Made by a program: the position numbers and the translations under genes. From the NCBI RefSeq assembly GCF_900111075.1, contig NZ_FOFZ01000001.1, positions 1-64,000 on the forward strand: DNA of 64,000 nt, in the 5' to 3' direction. Under the pieces are notes generated by a model that searched no databases, had not been told where the DNA came from, and saw nothing but the letters and a program-made list of their open reading frames with translations. The stretch comes from Flavobacterium frigoris (GTDB lineage Bacteria > Bacteroidota > Bacteroidia > Flavobacteriales > Flavobacteriaceae). Below are positions 24,155 through 33,536 of the stretch, in pieces (the first letter of the stretch is position 1; every line of letters starts with the position of its first letter).

Positions 24155-25426
24155 TTAAACTATTTCCAATGCATTCTCGACCGCATCGTATACTTTTTGC
24201 AATTGTGCATCGGTAATAACATAAGGCGGCAAAATGTAAATTATATTACCCACAGGGCGCAGAATTATTCCATTTTCAATAAAGAAATTATAGAGTTTGT
24301 TGCGCAACGATCCGTAATAACTAGCTGCACTCTCGGTTTTTATTTCTAAGGCAAAAATAACACCTAATACTCGCGTTGTAACCACTTTCGGATGGGATTC
24401 AACACGATTAATAAAACTCAAATGACTTTTATTAATTCGAGCAATATTATGTTGCATTTCATCAGTTTCCAATAGTTTCAAGCTCGCCAAAGCCGCAGCA
24501 CAACCCGTTGGGTTAGCCGTAAAAGTATGACCATGAAAAAGGGCTTTATTCACATCTTCATCATAAAAACCATCAAATATTTCTTGAGTAAAACTTGTAA
24601 TCGCCATTGGAATCGCTCCACCAGTCAGCGCTTTAGATAGACACATCATGTCTGGCGATTCTTGAAGATAATTACTGGCGAAATTTCGACCCGTTTTACC
24701 AAAACCAGTCATCACTTCATCCGCGATAGTAAAGACTTGGTGTTTTTTGCAAATAGAAATCAGTTTATCTAATTCGGATGCTTCGTACATCACCATCCCT
24801 GCCGCACCTTGAACCAAAGGCTCAAAAATAAATGCAGCATATTCCTTGGTGGCAACCAAATTTTCTAACGTTTCAATACTTTGCTTCTCATTTCCTGCAG
24901 TTGGCACCGGAATACGCACTACTTCAATCATGGAGTCTTTAAAAGCTTCCACGAAAAAAGAAATTCCGCTTGCCGCCATAGCACCAAAAGTATCGCCATG
25001 AAAAGCATTTTCGAAAGCTATAATCTTAGTTTTCTTGATTCCATTATTATAAAAAAACTGCATGGCTACTTTAATTGCAATTTCAACAGCAGTAGATCCA
25101 TTATCAGAATAAAAAAGTTTCTGTTGGTTTTCAGGTAATATCGCCGTTAACTTCTCCGACAATAAAACTGCCGGTTCATGCGTAAACCCGCCAAAAAGAA
25201 CATGCTCAAGCGTCGTAAGTTGTTTGTAAATCGCATCAGCGATGATCGGATTACTGTGCCCAAAAGGATTGACCCACCAGGATGCAATAGCATCTATGTA
25301 TTCTTTTCCTTCTTCATCCCAAAGCAAAGCTCCTTGCCCTTTTGTAATGGCGATATGTGCTTGCGCGGTTTTATGTTGGGTATACGGATGCCAATTATGC
25401 TTTTGATCTCTTTCTGATAGGCTCAT
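24155..25426 (-). CDS. bioA: Adenosylmethionine-8-amino-7-oxononanoate aminotransferase
   Basis: This PLP enzyme converts KAPA to DAPA with S-adenosylmethionine as amino donor. Class III aminotransferase features are the N-terminal WHPYTQ and WWVNPFGH segments, SDNGSTAVEIAIK for cofactor phosphate binding, the DEVMTGFGKTG aspartate loop, and the PLP lysine in CLSKALTGG. The 423 residues are full length. It lies 26 bp after bioD in the same operon. Confidence 0.96.
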   Translation of the reverse strand: MSLSERDQKHNWHPYTQHKTAQAHIAITKGQGALLWDEEGKEYIDAIASWWVNPFGHSNPIIADAIYKQLTTLEHVLFGGFTHEPAVLLSEKLTAILPENQQKLFYSDNGSTAVEIAIKVAMQFFYNNGIKKTKIIAFENAFHGDTFGAMAASGISFFVEAFKDSMIEVVRIPVPTAGNEKQSIETLENLVATKEYAAFIFEPLVQGAAGMVMYEASELDKLISICKKHQVFTIADEVMTGFGKTGRNFASNYLQESPDMMCLSKALTGGAIPMAITSFTQEIFDGFYDEDVNKALFHGHTFTANPTGCAAALASLKLLETDEMQHNIARINKSHLSFINRVESHPKVVTTRVLGVIFALEIKTESAASYYGSLRNKLYNFFIENGIILRPVGNIIYILPPYVITDAQLQKVYDAVENALEIV

Positions 25427-25452
25427 TTAACTATAGCTTACTGATTATTAAA

Positions 25453-26070
25453 TTATAAATTTTTCAGATTGTCTCTAAACAAATCTGCGTAATATTTTAC
25501 TACATTTTGGTCAAAATAAGGCTCTTGCTCAATTCTGCCAATACACTTCACTGCTGTTTTGCTTAAGATGATTGATTCGGTAGCTTCGTTCTCGTCTCCG
25601 CTAAAGATGATTCCAGCAATGTGTAGCTTTCTACTTTTCAAAGCTTCAATAGTTAGTAAGGTATGATTTATACTCCCTAAATAATGGCGAGAAACTACAA
25701 TCACCTTATAATCGGGCTGTATTAAATCAATCACACAATCTAAATGATTCAAAGGTACAAAAACACCACCGGCACCTTCTATAACGAGATGATTATCCGT
25801 AGTAGGTTCCGTTATTTTTTCTAATTCGATAGGAATTCTATCAATTTCTGCAGCCAGATGTGGACTTGCAGCTGTATTCAAAGCATACGCATTAGGGTGG
25901 AATATAGATTTGCTGTTTGAAACTTTAGATTTCACTTTGTGCGTGTCTGAATTCTCTAAATCACCCGCTTGGATCGGTTTCCAATAATCAGCTTCTAAAG
26001 CCTCTGTTATGATTGACGATGCAATCGTTTTCCCTACATCAGTTCCGATTCCTGTTATAAATAGTTTCAT
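25453..26070 (-). CDS. bioD: Dethiobiotin synthetase
   Basis: This ATP-dependent carboxylase closes the ureido ring of biotin (DAPA to dethiobiotin). The P-loop GIGTDVGKTIASS is at the N-terminus, a substrate-binding Lys follows in YWKPIQAGD, and VIEGAGGVFVPL is the conserved second motif. The 205 residues are typical. It is the first gene of a bioD-bioA-ketosynthase unit with its own promoter, which overlaps the T-run of the preceding terminator. Confidence 0.96.
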   Translation of the reverse strand: MKLFITGIGTDVGKTIASSIITEALEADYWKPIQAGDLENSDTHKVKSKVSNSKSIFHPNAYALNTAASPHLAAEIDRIPIELEKITEPTTDNHLVIEGAGGVFVPLNHLDCVIDLIQPDYKVIVVSRHYLGSINHTLLTIEALKSRKLHIAGIIFSGDENEATESIILSKTAVKCIGRIEQEPYFDQNVVKYYADLFRDNLKNL

Positions 26071-26085
26071 TAATTTATGTTTTCA

Positions 26086-26093
26086 CAAAAGTA
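26086..26093 (-). promoter_or_regulatory. -7 element of the bioD operon
   Basis: The minus strand reads TACTTTTG, 15 bp before the bioD ATG, the same octamer as in the bioB promoter. It overlaps the T-tract of the upstream terminator, so termination and re-initiation are packed together. Confidence 0.6.
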
Positions 26094-26116
26094 AAAAACC
26101 CATCGTTAAGATGGGT
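26092..26116 (-). terminator. Terminator of the sigma-factor operon
   Basis: On the minus strand ACCCATC pairs with GATGGGT around a 5-nt loop, followed by six T. It separates the sigma/membrane-protein unit from bioD. Confidence 0.7.
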
Positions 26117-26123
26117 AATTTAT

Positions 26124-26744
26124 TTATTCTTCTTTTAATTCGTCAATCACTCTCTTTACTTCCTTGGCATATTTACCGTAAAACATTTCTGCGTGAGCCT
26201 GTATCAAAAACCATAATGAAACCAAATAAGCAATAAAAACAACTACACCCGCTACATATAAAACATCAGGGTATCTAAATGATTCTACAATTTTCATGAC
26301 TTTTTCAGTTTTTGACCCTAGAGGAATTAAAATCATATAAATAAGGCCGGAAGGCATTAAAGCATAGGAAATCAATTTGTACACTTCTTCAAATAATCTA
26401 ATTTCAAAATACGTTTCATATAAATTATCCTTTGTACTTATATCTATATCGTTGATTTTTTTGTAAAAAAAATACAGCTTCACTAAAAAATATACGGTAA
26501 TTACAAATGAAAAAACATACACTATATAAAAGGCTAGCTTATAAGTTGGATTGAACTTTATAAACAAAGAAAATATTCCAACAAATAGAACCCCAAAAAG
26601 ATGTATTAAAAAATCTTTTTTCAAATTCTTTCTAATCTTTTCCAAAGGCATATTAGCCGATTGTAATTTCTCTAAATTGGCTGGAAGCACAACATTATCA
26701 GATTTGTCATTGTTCCATGCTGATTGTATATCTTTAAAATCCAT
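26124..26744 (-). CDS. Four-helix membrane protein, possible anti-sigma factor
   Basis: A 206-residue protein with a short cytoplasmic N-terminus (MDFKDIQSAWNNDKSDN..., about 50 residues) followed by four hydrophobic segments (about 48-68, 72-95, 125-145 and 160-185) and a charged tail. Its start overlaps the end of the sigma-factor gene by 11 bp, so translation is coupled. Small membrane proteins in this position are often anti-sigma factors. The sequence itself shows no zinc-binding motif, so that role is inference. Confidence 0.7.
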   Translation of the reverse strand: MDFKDIQSAWNNDKSDNVVLPANLEKLQSANMPLEKIRKNLKKDFLIHLFGVLFVGIFSLFIKFNPTYKLAFYIVYVFSFVITVYFLVKLYFFYKKINDIDISTKDNLYETYFEIRLFEEVYKLISYALMPSGLIYMILIPLGSKTEKVMKIVESFRYPDVLYVAGVVVFIAYLVSLWFLIQAHAEMFYGKYAKEVKRVIDELKEE

Positions 26745-27237
26745 ATCCTTGATTTTTTATAATTTCTTTTAATTTCTCTTTTGCTCTGTTTAATTTCACT
26801 CTCGCGTTTCCTTCCGAAATACCAAGGTTCACCCCTATTTCTTTATGAGAAAAGCCTTCCAGTTGATAAAAAATAATGGCCTTATCAATTTTATCTAACT
26901 TTTGAACTGCCTTATAGAAGTGTTCTAATTGATTTTCTTTGTGATCATAATCACTTTCTTCTTCTTTAATGTTTTCGGATGCTAATGGATACTTATCTAC
27001 TTTTCTTTTTTCTTTCTTTAGAAAAACAATAGCTGTATTAATTGCTACCCGATACATCCAAGTCGAAAACTGACTTTCATTTCGGAAAGAATCATACGAT
27101 CTCCAGAGCTGACAAATAATCTCCTGAAACAAATCCTGCTGATCATCGCGATTGTCCATATACATCTTAGAAACCTTATGCAGTATTCCTTTATGCTTAT
27201 CAATGCGGGATAAAAATTCTAGTTCTTTCTCTTTCAA
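26734..27237 (-). CDS. ECF-type RNA polymerase sigma factor
   Basis: A 167-residue sigma-70 family protein. Region 2 spans DLFQEIICQLWRSYDSF through FSTWMYRVAINTAI and region 4 has the helix-turn-helix FSHKEIGVNLGISEGNARVKLNRAKEKL. There is no region 1.1 or 3, as expected for the extracytoplasmic-function class. It follows the TraB/GumN-like gene by 7 bp and overlaps the membrane-protein gene, forming a three-gene unit. Its regulon and signal are not visible here. Confidence 0.93.
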   Translation of the reverse strand: MKEKELEFLSRIDKHKGILHKVSKMYMDNRDDQQDLFQEIICQLWRSYDSFRNESQFSTWMYRVAINTAIVFLKKEKRKVDKYPLASENIKEEESDYDHKENQLEHFYKAVQKLDKIDKAIIFYQLEGFSHKEIGVNLGISEGNARVKLNRAKEKLKEIIKNQGYGF

Positions 27238-27244
27238 AATGCAA

Positions 27245-28105
27245 TTAGTTCATTATTGGCTTTACCGTATAACCTGATTTCCTTAATAAATTAATTACTC
27301 CCTGTTCCCCGAGCAAATGAGCGGCTCCAACTGCAAAAAAAGTACTTTTATCTTTCATCATTTCTGGCATTTTGACAACCCAGTTTTTATTTCTCACATC
27401 TAACATCCATTTTCTGCTTTTTTCATTCATTATTTTTGGAGCGGTAATGTCTTTATATAGTTCTGGAAGATTTTCTTGAATATAATTTTGAACCATCTTT
27501 TTACCAGTATCGTCATTTGATTCCTGTAACATTGTAATCATCTCCGCATCAGAATAAGCTTTGCTTAAGAAATCCATTTGCGCTTGAATTGTTTCAAATC
27601 CAGTAACACTTTTGTTAGAATCTTTAGCCATTGCCATAAATTCCATTTCGTAACTTTTAATATCAACACACCCAAAAGATTTCATCATAATTAAACTCAT
27701 TACGGTCATTAAACTAAACTTGTCAACTTGTTTGACTGTCATTCCTGTTCGCTTTTGTAACAAAGCATCAAGGTCATTCAATTGTTCTGGGCTCAATGTT
27801 GTACTTAATGGTTCTTTTCCATAAGCCATTTGTTGGGCAGCAGCCATTTCATTTGGGTCTGATAAATTAACCTCTAAGAATAAATTATCAGAAGCAGCAA
27901 AAGCTTTCTTAGTTTTATCCGATAGAAAATAATCATTCCCACAAATCATATGAATCGTGCCATATAGATAAGAAGGTTTTTTCAACCCTTTTCCAGACAC
28001 CTCCCATAATAGAGAATTATTTAATGCCATTGTTTTGGTTTGTGCTTGGCCTGACACACTAATTAAAATTGCAAATGCTACTACTGTTTTGATTAAATTT
28101 TTCAT
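27245..28105 (-). CDS. TraB/GumN-like (Tiki-type) protein
   Basis: A 286-residue exported protein with a signal peptide ending GQAQ. The TraB/GumN fold is marked by LLWEVSGKGLKKPSYLYGTIHM near the mature N-terminus and the closing GAAHLLGEQGVINLLRKSGYTV, both with the GxxH signature of the EreA/Tiki-like metalloprotease clan. It is probably periplasmic. It sits directly before the sigma factor, so the two may belong to one stress response. Confidence 0.88.
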   Translation of the reverse strand: MKNLIKTVVAFAILISVSGQAQTKTMALNNSLLWEVSGKGLKKPSYLYGTIHMICGNDYFLSDKTKKAFAASDNLFLEVNLSDPNEMAAAQQMAYGKEPLSTTLSPEQLNDLDALLQKRTGMTVKQVDKFSLMTVMSLIMMKSFGCVDIKSYEMEFMAMAKDSNKSVTGFETIQAQMDFLSKAYSDAEMITMLQESNDDTGKKMVQNYIQENLPELYKDITAPKIMNEKSRKWMLDVRNKNWVVKMPEMMKDKSTFFAVGAAHLLGEQGVINLLRKSGYTVKPIMN

Positions 28106-28154
28106 GTTATTGATTGATTAAAGTTATTTTTTGATTGATGATGAAAACTCCTGC

Positions 28155-28352
28155 TTATTGTTTATTGTGTTTTTTTCTTTGCCAAGAAGCGATTGATGCT
28201 ACAAATAAGCATATCATAACGGTCAAGAATTGAGTATCGGGTTTATGAAATAAAAAATAGTTGACTAAAGAGTAACTTAAACCTAAAGTCGAAAGAAAAA
28301 TAAATAGGTAGCTTGTTAAAGCTTGATGCGAGGTAACTGATTTTGGTTTCAT
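28155..28352 (-). CDS. Small membrane protein
   Basis: A 65-residue protein with two hydrophobic segments (about residues 12-30 and 40-55), a basic N-terminus (MKPKSVTSHQ) and a very basic end (SWQRKKHNKQ). It lies 49 bp upstream of the TraB-like gene. The family is not recognised. Confidence 0.55.
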   Translation of the reverse strand: MKPKSVTSHQALTSYLFIFLSTLGLSYSLVNYFLFHKPDTQFLTVMICLFVASIASWQRKKHNKQ

Positions 28353-28493
28353 AACTATATTGTTTAATTTGATTACGACTCGTAAGTAAACAATTCATCA
28401 AAACGTTACAAAAAAAATTCGTTTTTTTTTAACTTAATATAAATAGGAGCTAACAGCCCCCATTTATTTGCAAAAAAAACTAAAATGAAATCA

Positions 28494-29636
28494 CTATTTT
28501 TTAAAAATAAAACTACTTAGCAACCTTAAAACTTCTTCAATCTGACCAGGAGCGTTATAACTATGCAAACAAAACCGAAGTCGCTCCTGTCCTTCAGGAA
28601 CCGTAGGCGAAAGTATCGCTTTAACATCAAACCCATTTTCCTGAAATTGTCTTGCCATTTTTTTTACATTTGCATTCCCTGGAATAATCGCAGATTGAAT
28701 AGCCGACTTGCTTCGAACAAACAACGGTTTTAAACCTAATAAATTCTTTTGTTGATTGAAATGAATGATGTTAAGACGGAGTTTTTCAATGTTTTCTTTT
28801 TCTGTTTCCAAAGACTGATACGCCATTAAAATCGTGGCTACCGAATGTGGTGATAAAGCGGTGGTATAAATAAAGCTTCGCGCAAAATTCACTAAATAGC
28901 TTTTAAGATCAGAAGAACCTAAGACAACGGCTCCATGACAACCCAATCCTTTTCCGAACGTCATGATTCTGGCAAAAACATACTCTTGCAAATTCAACAT
29001 TTGAATCAGTCCTTCGCCATTATCTCCAAAAACACCTAATGCATGCGCTTCATCAATAACCAAAAAGCAATTGTATTTATTAGAAACAGCAATTAATTCT
29101 TCAAGATTAGGCGTGTCGCCATCCATGGAGAAAACACTTTCAGTAACAATATAAATAGTAACGCCAAGATTGCGCTGAATTAACTTTTCGAGCGCTTCAA
29201 AGTCATTATGAGTAAACTTATACGCTTTAGCATTAGAAAGGCTAATTCCGTCCCGAATAGAAGCGTGACAGAGTTCGTCATATACTATCAGATCTCCTTT
29301 TTGAGGAACAGAACTGAAAAAACCCACATTAGCGTCGTAACCAGAATTAAATAGTAAAGCAGCGTCTGATTGATGAAACTGGGCAATAGAATTTTCGGTT
29401 GTTTGGTATAACGGATGATTTCCTGAAATTAACCGGGAACCTGTTGCTCCATTTTGAGTAAACCTATGATCAACTAAATACTGATGTGTGGCATTGAAAA
29501 TGTCCGTTGATTTAGAAAAACCAATATAATCATTAGAATTAAAGTCTGTCAAAGCAGTTGCTTTTGGTAATATCCTAAGCGCATTTTCTGCTTCGCGAAC
29601 AGTTAATTTTTGAGTAAGATTTTGCGGTAATTCCAT
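28494..29636 (-). CDS. bioF: 8-amino-7-oxononanoate synthase
   Basis: This PLP enzyme joins a pimeloyl thioester with alanine to form KAPA, the first ring-specific step of biotin synthesis. Alpha-oxoamine synthase motifs are NDYIGFSK, NGATGSRLISGNHPLY, DEAHALGVFG and the PLP lysine in MTFGKGLGCHGAV. The 380 residues are complete. It stands apart from bioD-bioA, separated by four unrelated genes, and has its own promoter directly against the ATG. Confidence 0.96.
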   Translation of the reverse strand: MELPQNLTQKLTVREAENALRILPKATALTDFNSNDYIGFSKSTDIFNATHQYLVDHRFTQNGATGSRLISGNHPLYQTTENSIAQFHQSDAALLFNSGYDANVGFFSSVPQKGDLIVYDELCHASIRDGISLSNAKAYKFTHNDFEALEKLIQRNLGVTIYIVTESVFSMDGDTPNLEELIAVSNKYNCFLVIDEAHALGVFGDNGEGLIQMLNLQEYVFARIMTFGKGLGCHGAVVLGSSDLKSYLVNFARSFIYTTALSPHSVATILMAYQSLETEKENIEKLRLNIIHFNQQKNLLGLKPLFVRSKSAIQSAIIPGNANVKKMARQFQENGFDVKAILSPTVPEGQERLRFCLHSYNAPGQIEEVLRLLSSFIFKK

Positions 29637-29641
29637 ATGGT

Positions 29642-29670
29642 CAAATTTAGAAATTTATCCCTTAATTCAA
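29642..29670 (-). promoter_or_regulatory. Promoter of bioF, apparently leaderless
   Basis: On the minus strand TTG (29670-29668), an 18-bp spacer and TAAATTTG (29649-29642). Only 5 nt separate the -7 element from the bioF ATG, so the message probably has no 5' leader. Confidence 0.65.
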
Positions 29671-29684
29671 GCACTATTTTTTTT

Positions 29685-29763
29685 AGCCCGGATTGCAGTG
29701 AAAATCCTTTTGTCCCGATTTTTATCGGGGCAAAAGATTGCAACGAAAAGCCGGAATAGCTCC
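29685..29763. repeat. Flavobacterial palindromic intergenic element, copy 2
   Basis: CTTTTGTCCCGAT (29707-29719) faces ATCGGGGCAAAAG (29724-29736), with outer arms AGCCCGGATTGCAGTG and AACGAAAAGCCGGAA. It is better preserved than the copy at 3849 and lies between bioF and the atpC terminator. It is non-coding. Confidence 0.7.
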
Positions 29764-29799
29764 AAAAAAAAAAGCCAAACAGTACTGTTTGGCTTTTTT
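29764..29799 (-). terminator. Terminator after atpC
   Basis: AAAGCCAAACAGT/ACTGTTTGGCTTT is a perfect palindrome flanked by A and T runs. It can act on both strands but is placed 19 bp after the atpC stop. Confidence 0.88.
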
Positions 29800-29817
29800 A
29801 CTTTATTTAGAATTGTC

Positions 29818-30099
29818 CTAGTCAACTAAAACAATTACTTTATTGTCTTTCATTTCTAACGTTCCAGATGAAATAGATAAAGTGTAATTTTGATCATCTA
29901 CTTTCGTAAACAAAGCAACTACTTCTTTACTAAACACTAAACTTGGAGCAGTAATACTTACCGTTCCTTTTTGAAGTAATGAAACTATAGGCGCGTGATT
30001 ATTTAAAATTTGAAAACTTCCATCAACACCAGGTACAGATATTGAAGTTATTTCTCCTTTGAACAATGATGCTTCCGGTGATACTATTTCTAAAATCAT
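29818..30099 (-). CDS. atpC: ATP synthase epsilon subunit (short form)
   Basis: This is the central-stalk subunit of F1. The 93 residues cover only the N-terminal beta-sandwich (MILEIVSPEASLFKGEITSISVPGVDGSFQILNNHAPIVSLL). The C-terminal helical hairpin that gives epsilon its inhibitory role in many bacteria is absent. Short epsilon subunits are known in Bacteroidota, so this is not a truncation artefact. It follows atpD by 89 bp containing a short inverted repeat. Confidence 0.93.
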   Translation of the reverse strand: MILEIVSPEASLFKGEITSISVPGVDGSFQILNNHAPIVSLLQKGTVSITAPSLVFSKEVVALFTKVDDQNYTLSISSGTLEMKDNKVIVLVD

Positions 30100-30107
30100 A
30101 ATTTTTA

Positions 30108-30163
30108 AAATTCCAAATTTTAAATTCCAAATCCCAATTGTTGGAATTTGGAATTTTATTTTT
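30108..30163. repeat. Inverted/direct repeat between atpD and atpC
   Basis: AAATTCCAAAT occurs in tandem-like copies and faces GGAATTTGGAATTTT, giving a long AT-rich imperfect hairpin. It may influence the relative amounts of the beta and epsilon subunits. Confidence 0.5.
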
Positions 30164-30188
30164 TTGAGTTTATCAAGCTTTGCTTGTT

Positions 30189-31703
<1,515 letters not shown>

Positions 31704-31784
31704 TTATGTATTTATTAAATAGCTATTTAGGTTTATGAAATAGAACTAACCGATTCGTATCGACTAGACCCTTTTATCAGGGTG

Positions 31785-31792
31785 CAAAGATA
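31785..31792 (-). promoter_or_regulatory. -7 element of atpD-atpC
   Basis: The minus strand reads TATCTTTG. The leader of about 80 nt can form two small hairpins (CCC...GGG and CGAT...ATCGG). Confidence 0.55.
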
Positions 31793-31895
31793 ATTTTTTA
31801 AAATAAAAAATCAATATTTTTTTATATAAAAAACACGAAAAAATAAAAAGGTGTTTTTTAAATGAAAACTGATCTCAATAAAGCGGTACTAAAAC

Positions 31896-31927
31896 AAAAA
31901 CCATTCGACTTTCGACGAATGGTTTTT
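31896..31927 (-). terminator. Terminator of the TonB receptor/GDSL operon
   Basis: AAAAACCATTCG pairs perfectly with CGAATGGTTTTT, giving a T-run on the minus strand 26 bp after the lipoprotein stop. Confidence 0.85.
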
Positions 31928-31952
31928 CATTTTTTATTTAAACAGCTTTAAA

Positions 31953-33506
31953 TTAAAGTGATTTTGGAAACAAGATACGATAATTACTTAAATCAACTCC
32001 TTTTAGATTTGAACCATAAGTCATATTAATCGCTTCAATAAATTTGTTTGCAATTAGAGCATAACCCCTTGGGCTTGGATGCACACCATCCAAAGAAAAA
32101 GCACCACCTGTCACATAAGCACTAGTAACCGTATAACCATTTGCGGTAATTCCTCCCTTGCCTAACTTATCCATCACAACTTTAGTATCCACAAAAGCCA
32201 ATCCTTTAGAATCTGCTATCGCTTTTATAGAAACATTATATGCGTCTGTCGCCACTTTTATTTCGGCAACCTCGGTTGCAATTAAAACGTGTTTATCTTG
32301 AAGCGGGAAAGTAATTCCAAATTTATTCAATGGAGATGGAGGAGCAAATCCAACTCCTGAATCAGAAGCAGTGGGAGCAGCACCAATTGCCGTTTGCGTT
32401 GGCAAAACAACTAAGTCAGTAGCTGTAGCCTGTCTTGCTTGGCCAAAAACAGCCCCATAAAAAGCGGCAGTTTGCGCTCCTAGTGAAGGAGTAAAAGCAG
32501 CCGTTAATTGCGCTGATAAATTAGTTAATGATTCATCTTTAATCAATAATGGATTAGCAACGGTCTTTGACAATAAATTTATTCTATCTCCAGCCTGAAA
32601 AGCTGTTAAAGCGGCCTTTAACGGTCCGTATAACTGAGTATTAAGTGCATCTATTGTCGCATCCCCAACTGCTGTACTGCCAGTGCCTAAAACTTTTGAA
32701 GTTAAAGGATTGAAAGGTACAGTAGTAAAATATGGAAGTGTATTGACATAAGGAAGATTTGCAACCACTCCTTTTGCACCATTTACTGTTAAACCATTAA
32801 CCAATGCAGAATAAGCTCCTGCAAAAACATTCGGATCTGTTATATCGTTACTTCCATAAGAAGCAGCATTAATATTTCCAGTCTGATTAACCCCAATACC
32901 ACCAGAAGTAGCATAAGTTAAAACATCATTACCCCCTATCCACAACGAAAAGAAAGTAGGCGCTTGTGCCAAAGCATCCGCAAGAACAGTGGTCCCAGAA
33001 GGTGTTGCAAATCGACCAAAATATGGATTTAAAGTAGCATAACCTGGTGTTACTAAATGAAAACTCTTAGCACCTGGAATCCCCATATTATTAAATTGAC
33101 CAGTCAACTTCGCTGTTATTGAAGTCGTTGTAGGCCCAGCAACTGGAACAGGTCCGACTCCATTAAAATAAAGCCTCGTTCCAAATTGTGGAATCTGAAA
33201 CCCTCCCATAGAAAAGCCTCCAATATTATCTGACATAAGCGGTGTTGTGAATGCCCCACCACCTACTAAAGCGAATTGCTGAGACAAGACATTTGGATAA
33301 GCCCCCTCCTGCCCTTTTATAAACAAGGCGCCATCACTATAACCCGCAGCAAAAGAATCTCCTAATGCTACATATTTTGAAAAATTAGCAGAACCAGCCG
33401 TAAGCGCCATCCCATCTGATGAATCAGGATTTATTACCGCATCATCATTATTACATGCTACAAAGCTTAATGAAACCAGTAGTAGCCATTTGAAATTTTT
33501 TATCAT
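31953..33506 (-). CDS. GDSL/SGNH-type lipoprotein hydrolase
   Basis: A 517-residue predicted lipoprotein (lipobox ending at Cys18, SFVACNNDD). SGNH motifs are block I YVALGDSFAAGY, block III WIGGNDVL and block V DGVHPSPRGYALIAN with the Asp-His pair. It is longer than simple esterases because of Ala/Gly/Thr-rich inserts. It begins 30 bp after the TonB-dependent receptor, so the two are co-expressed. It probably hydrolyses an ester at the outer membrane, perhaps from the receptor's ligand; the substrate is unknown. Confidence 0.86.
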   Translation of the reverse strand: MIKNFKWLLLVSLSFVACNNDDAVINPDSSDGMALTAGSANFSKYVALGDSFAAGYSDGALFIKGQEGAYPNVLSQQFALVGGGAFTTPLMSDNIGGFSMGGFQIPQFGTRLYFNGVGPVPVAGPTTTSITAKLTGQFNNMGIPGAKSFHLVTPGYATLNPYFGRFATPSGTTVLADALAQAPTFFSLWIGGNDVLTYATSGGIGVNQTGNINAASYGSNDITDPNVFAGAYSALVNGLTVNGAKGVVANLPYVNTLPYFTTVPFNPLTSKVLGTGSTAVGDATIDALNTQLYGPLKAALTAFQAGDRINLLSKTVANPLLIKDESLTNLSAQLTAAFTPSLGAQTAAFYGAVFGQARQATATDLVVLPTQTAIGAAPTASDSGVGFAPPSPLNKFGITFPLQDKHVLIATEVAEIKVATDAYNVSIKAIADSKGLAFVDTKVVMDKLGKGGITANGYTVTSAYVTGGAFSLDGVHPSPRGYALIANKFIEAINMTYGSNLKGVDLSNYRILFPKSL

Positions 33507-33536
33507 GGTTGTATATTTTTTAAAATTTAATAAGTA

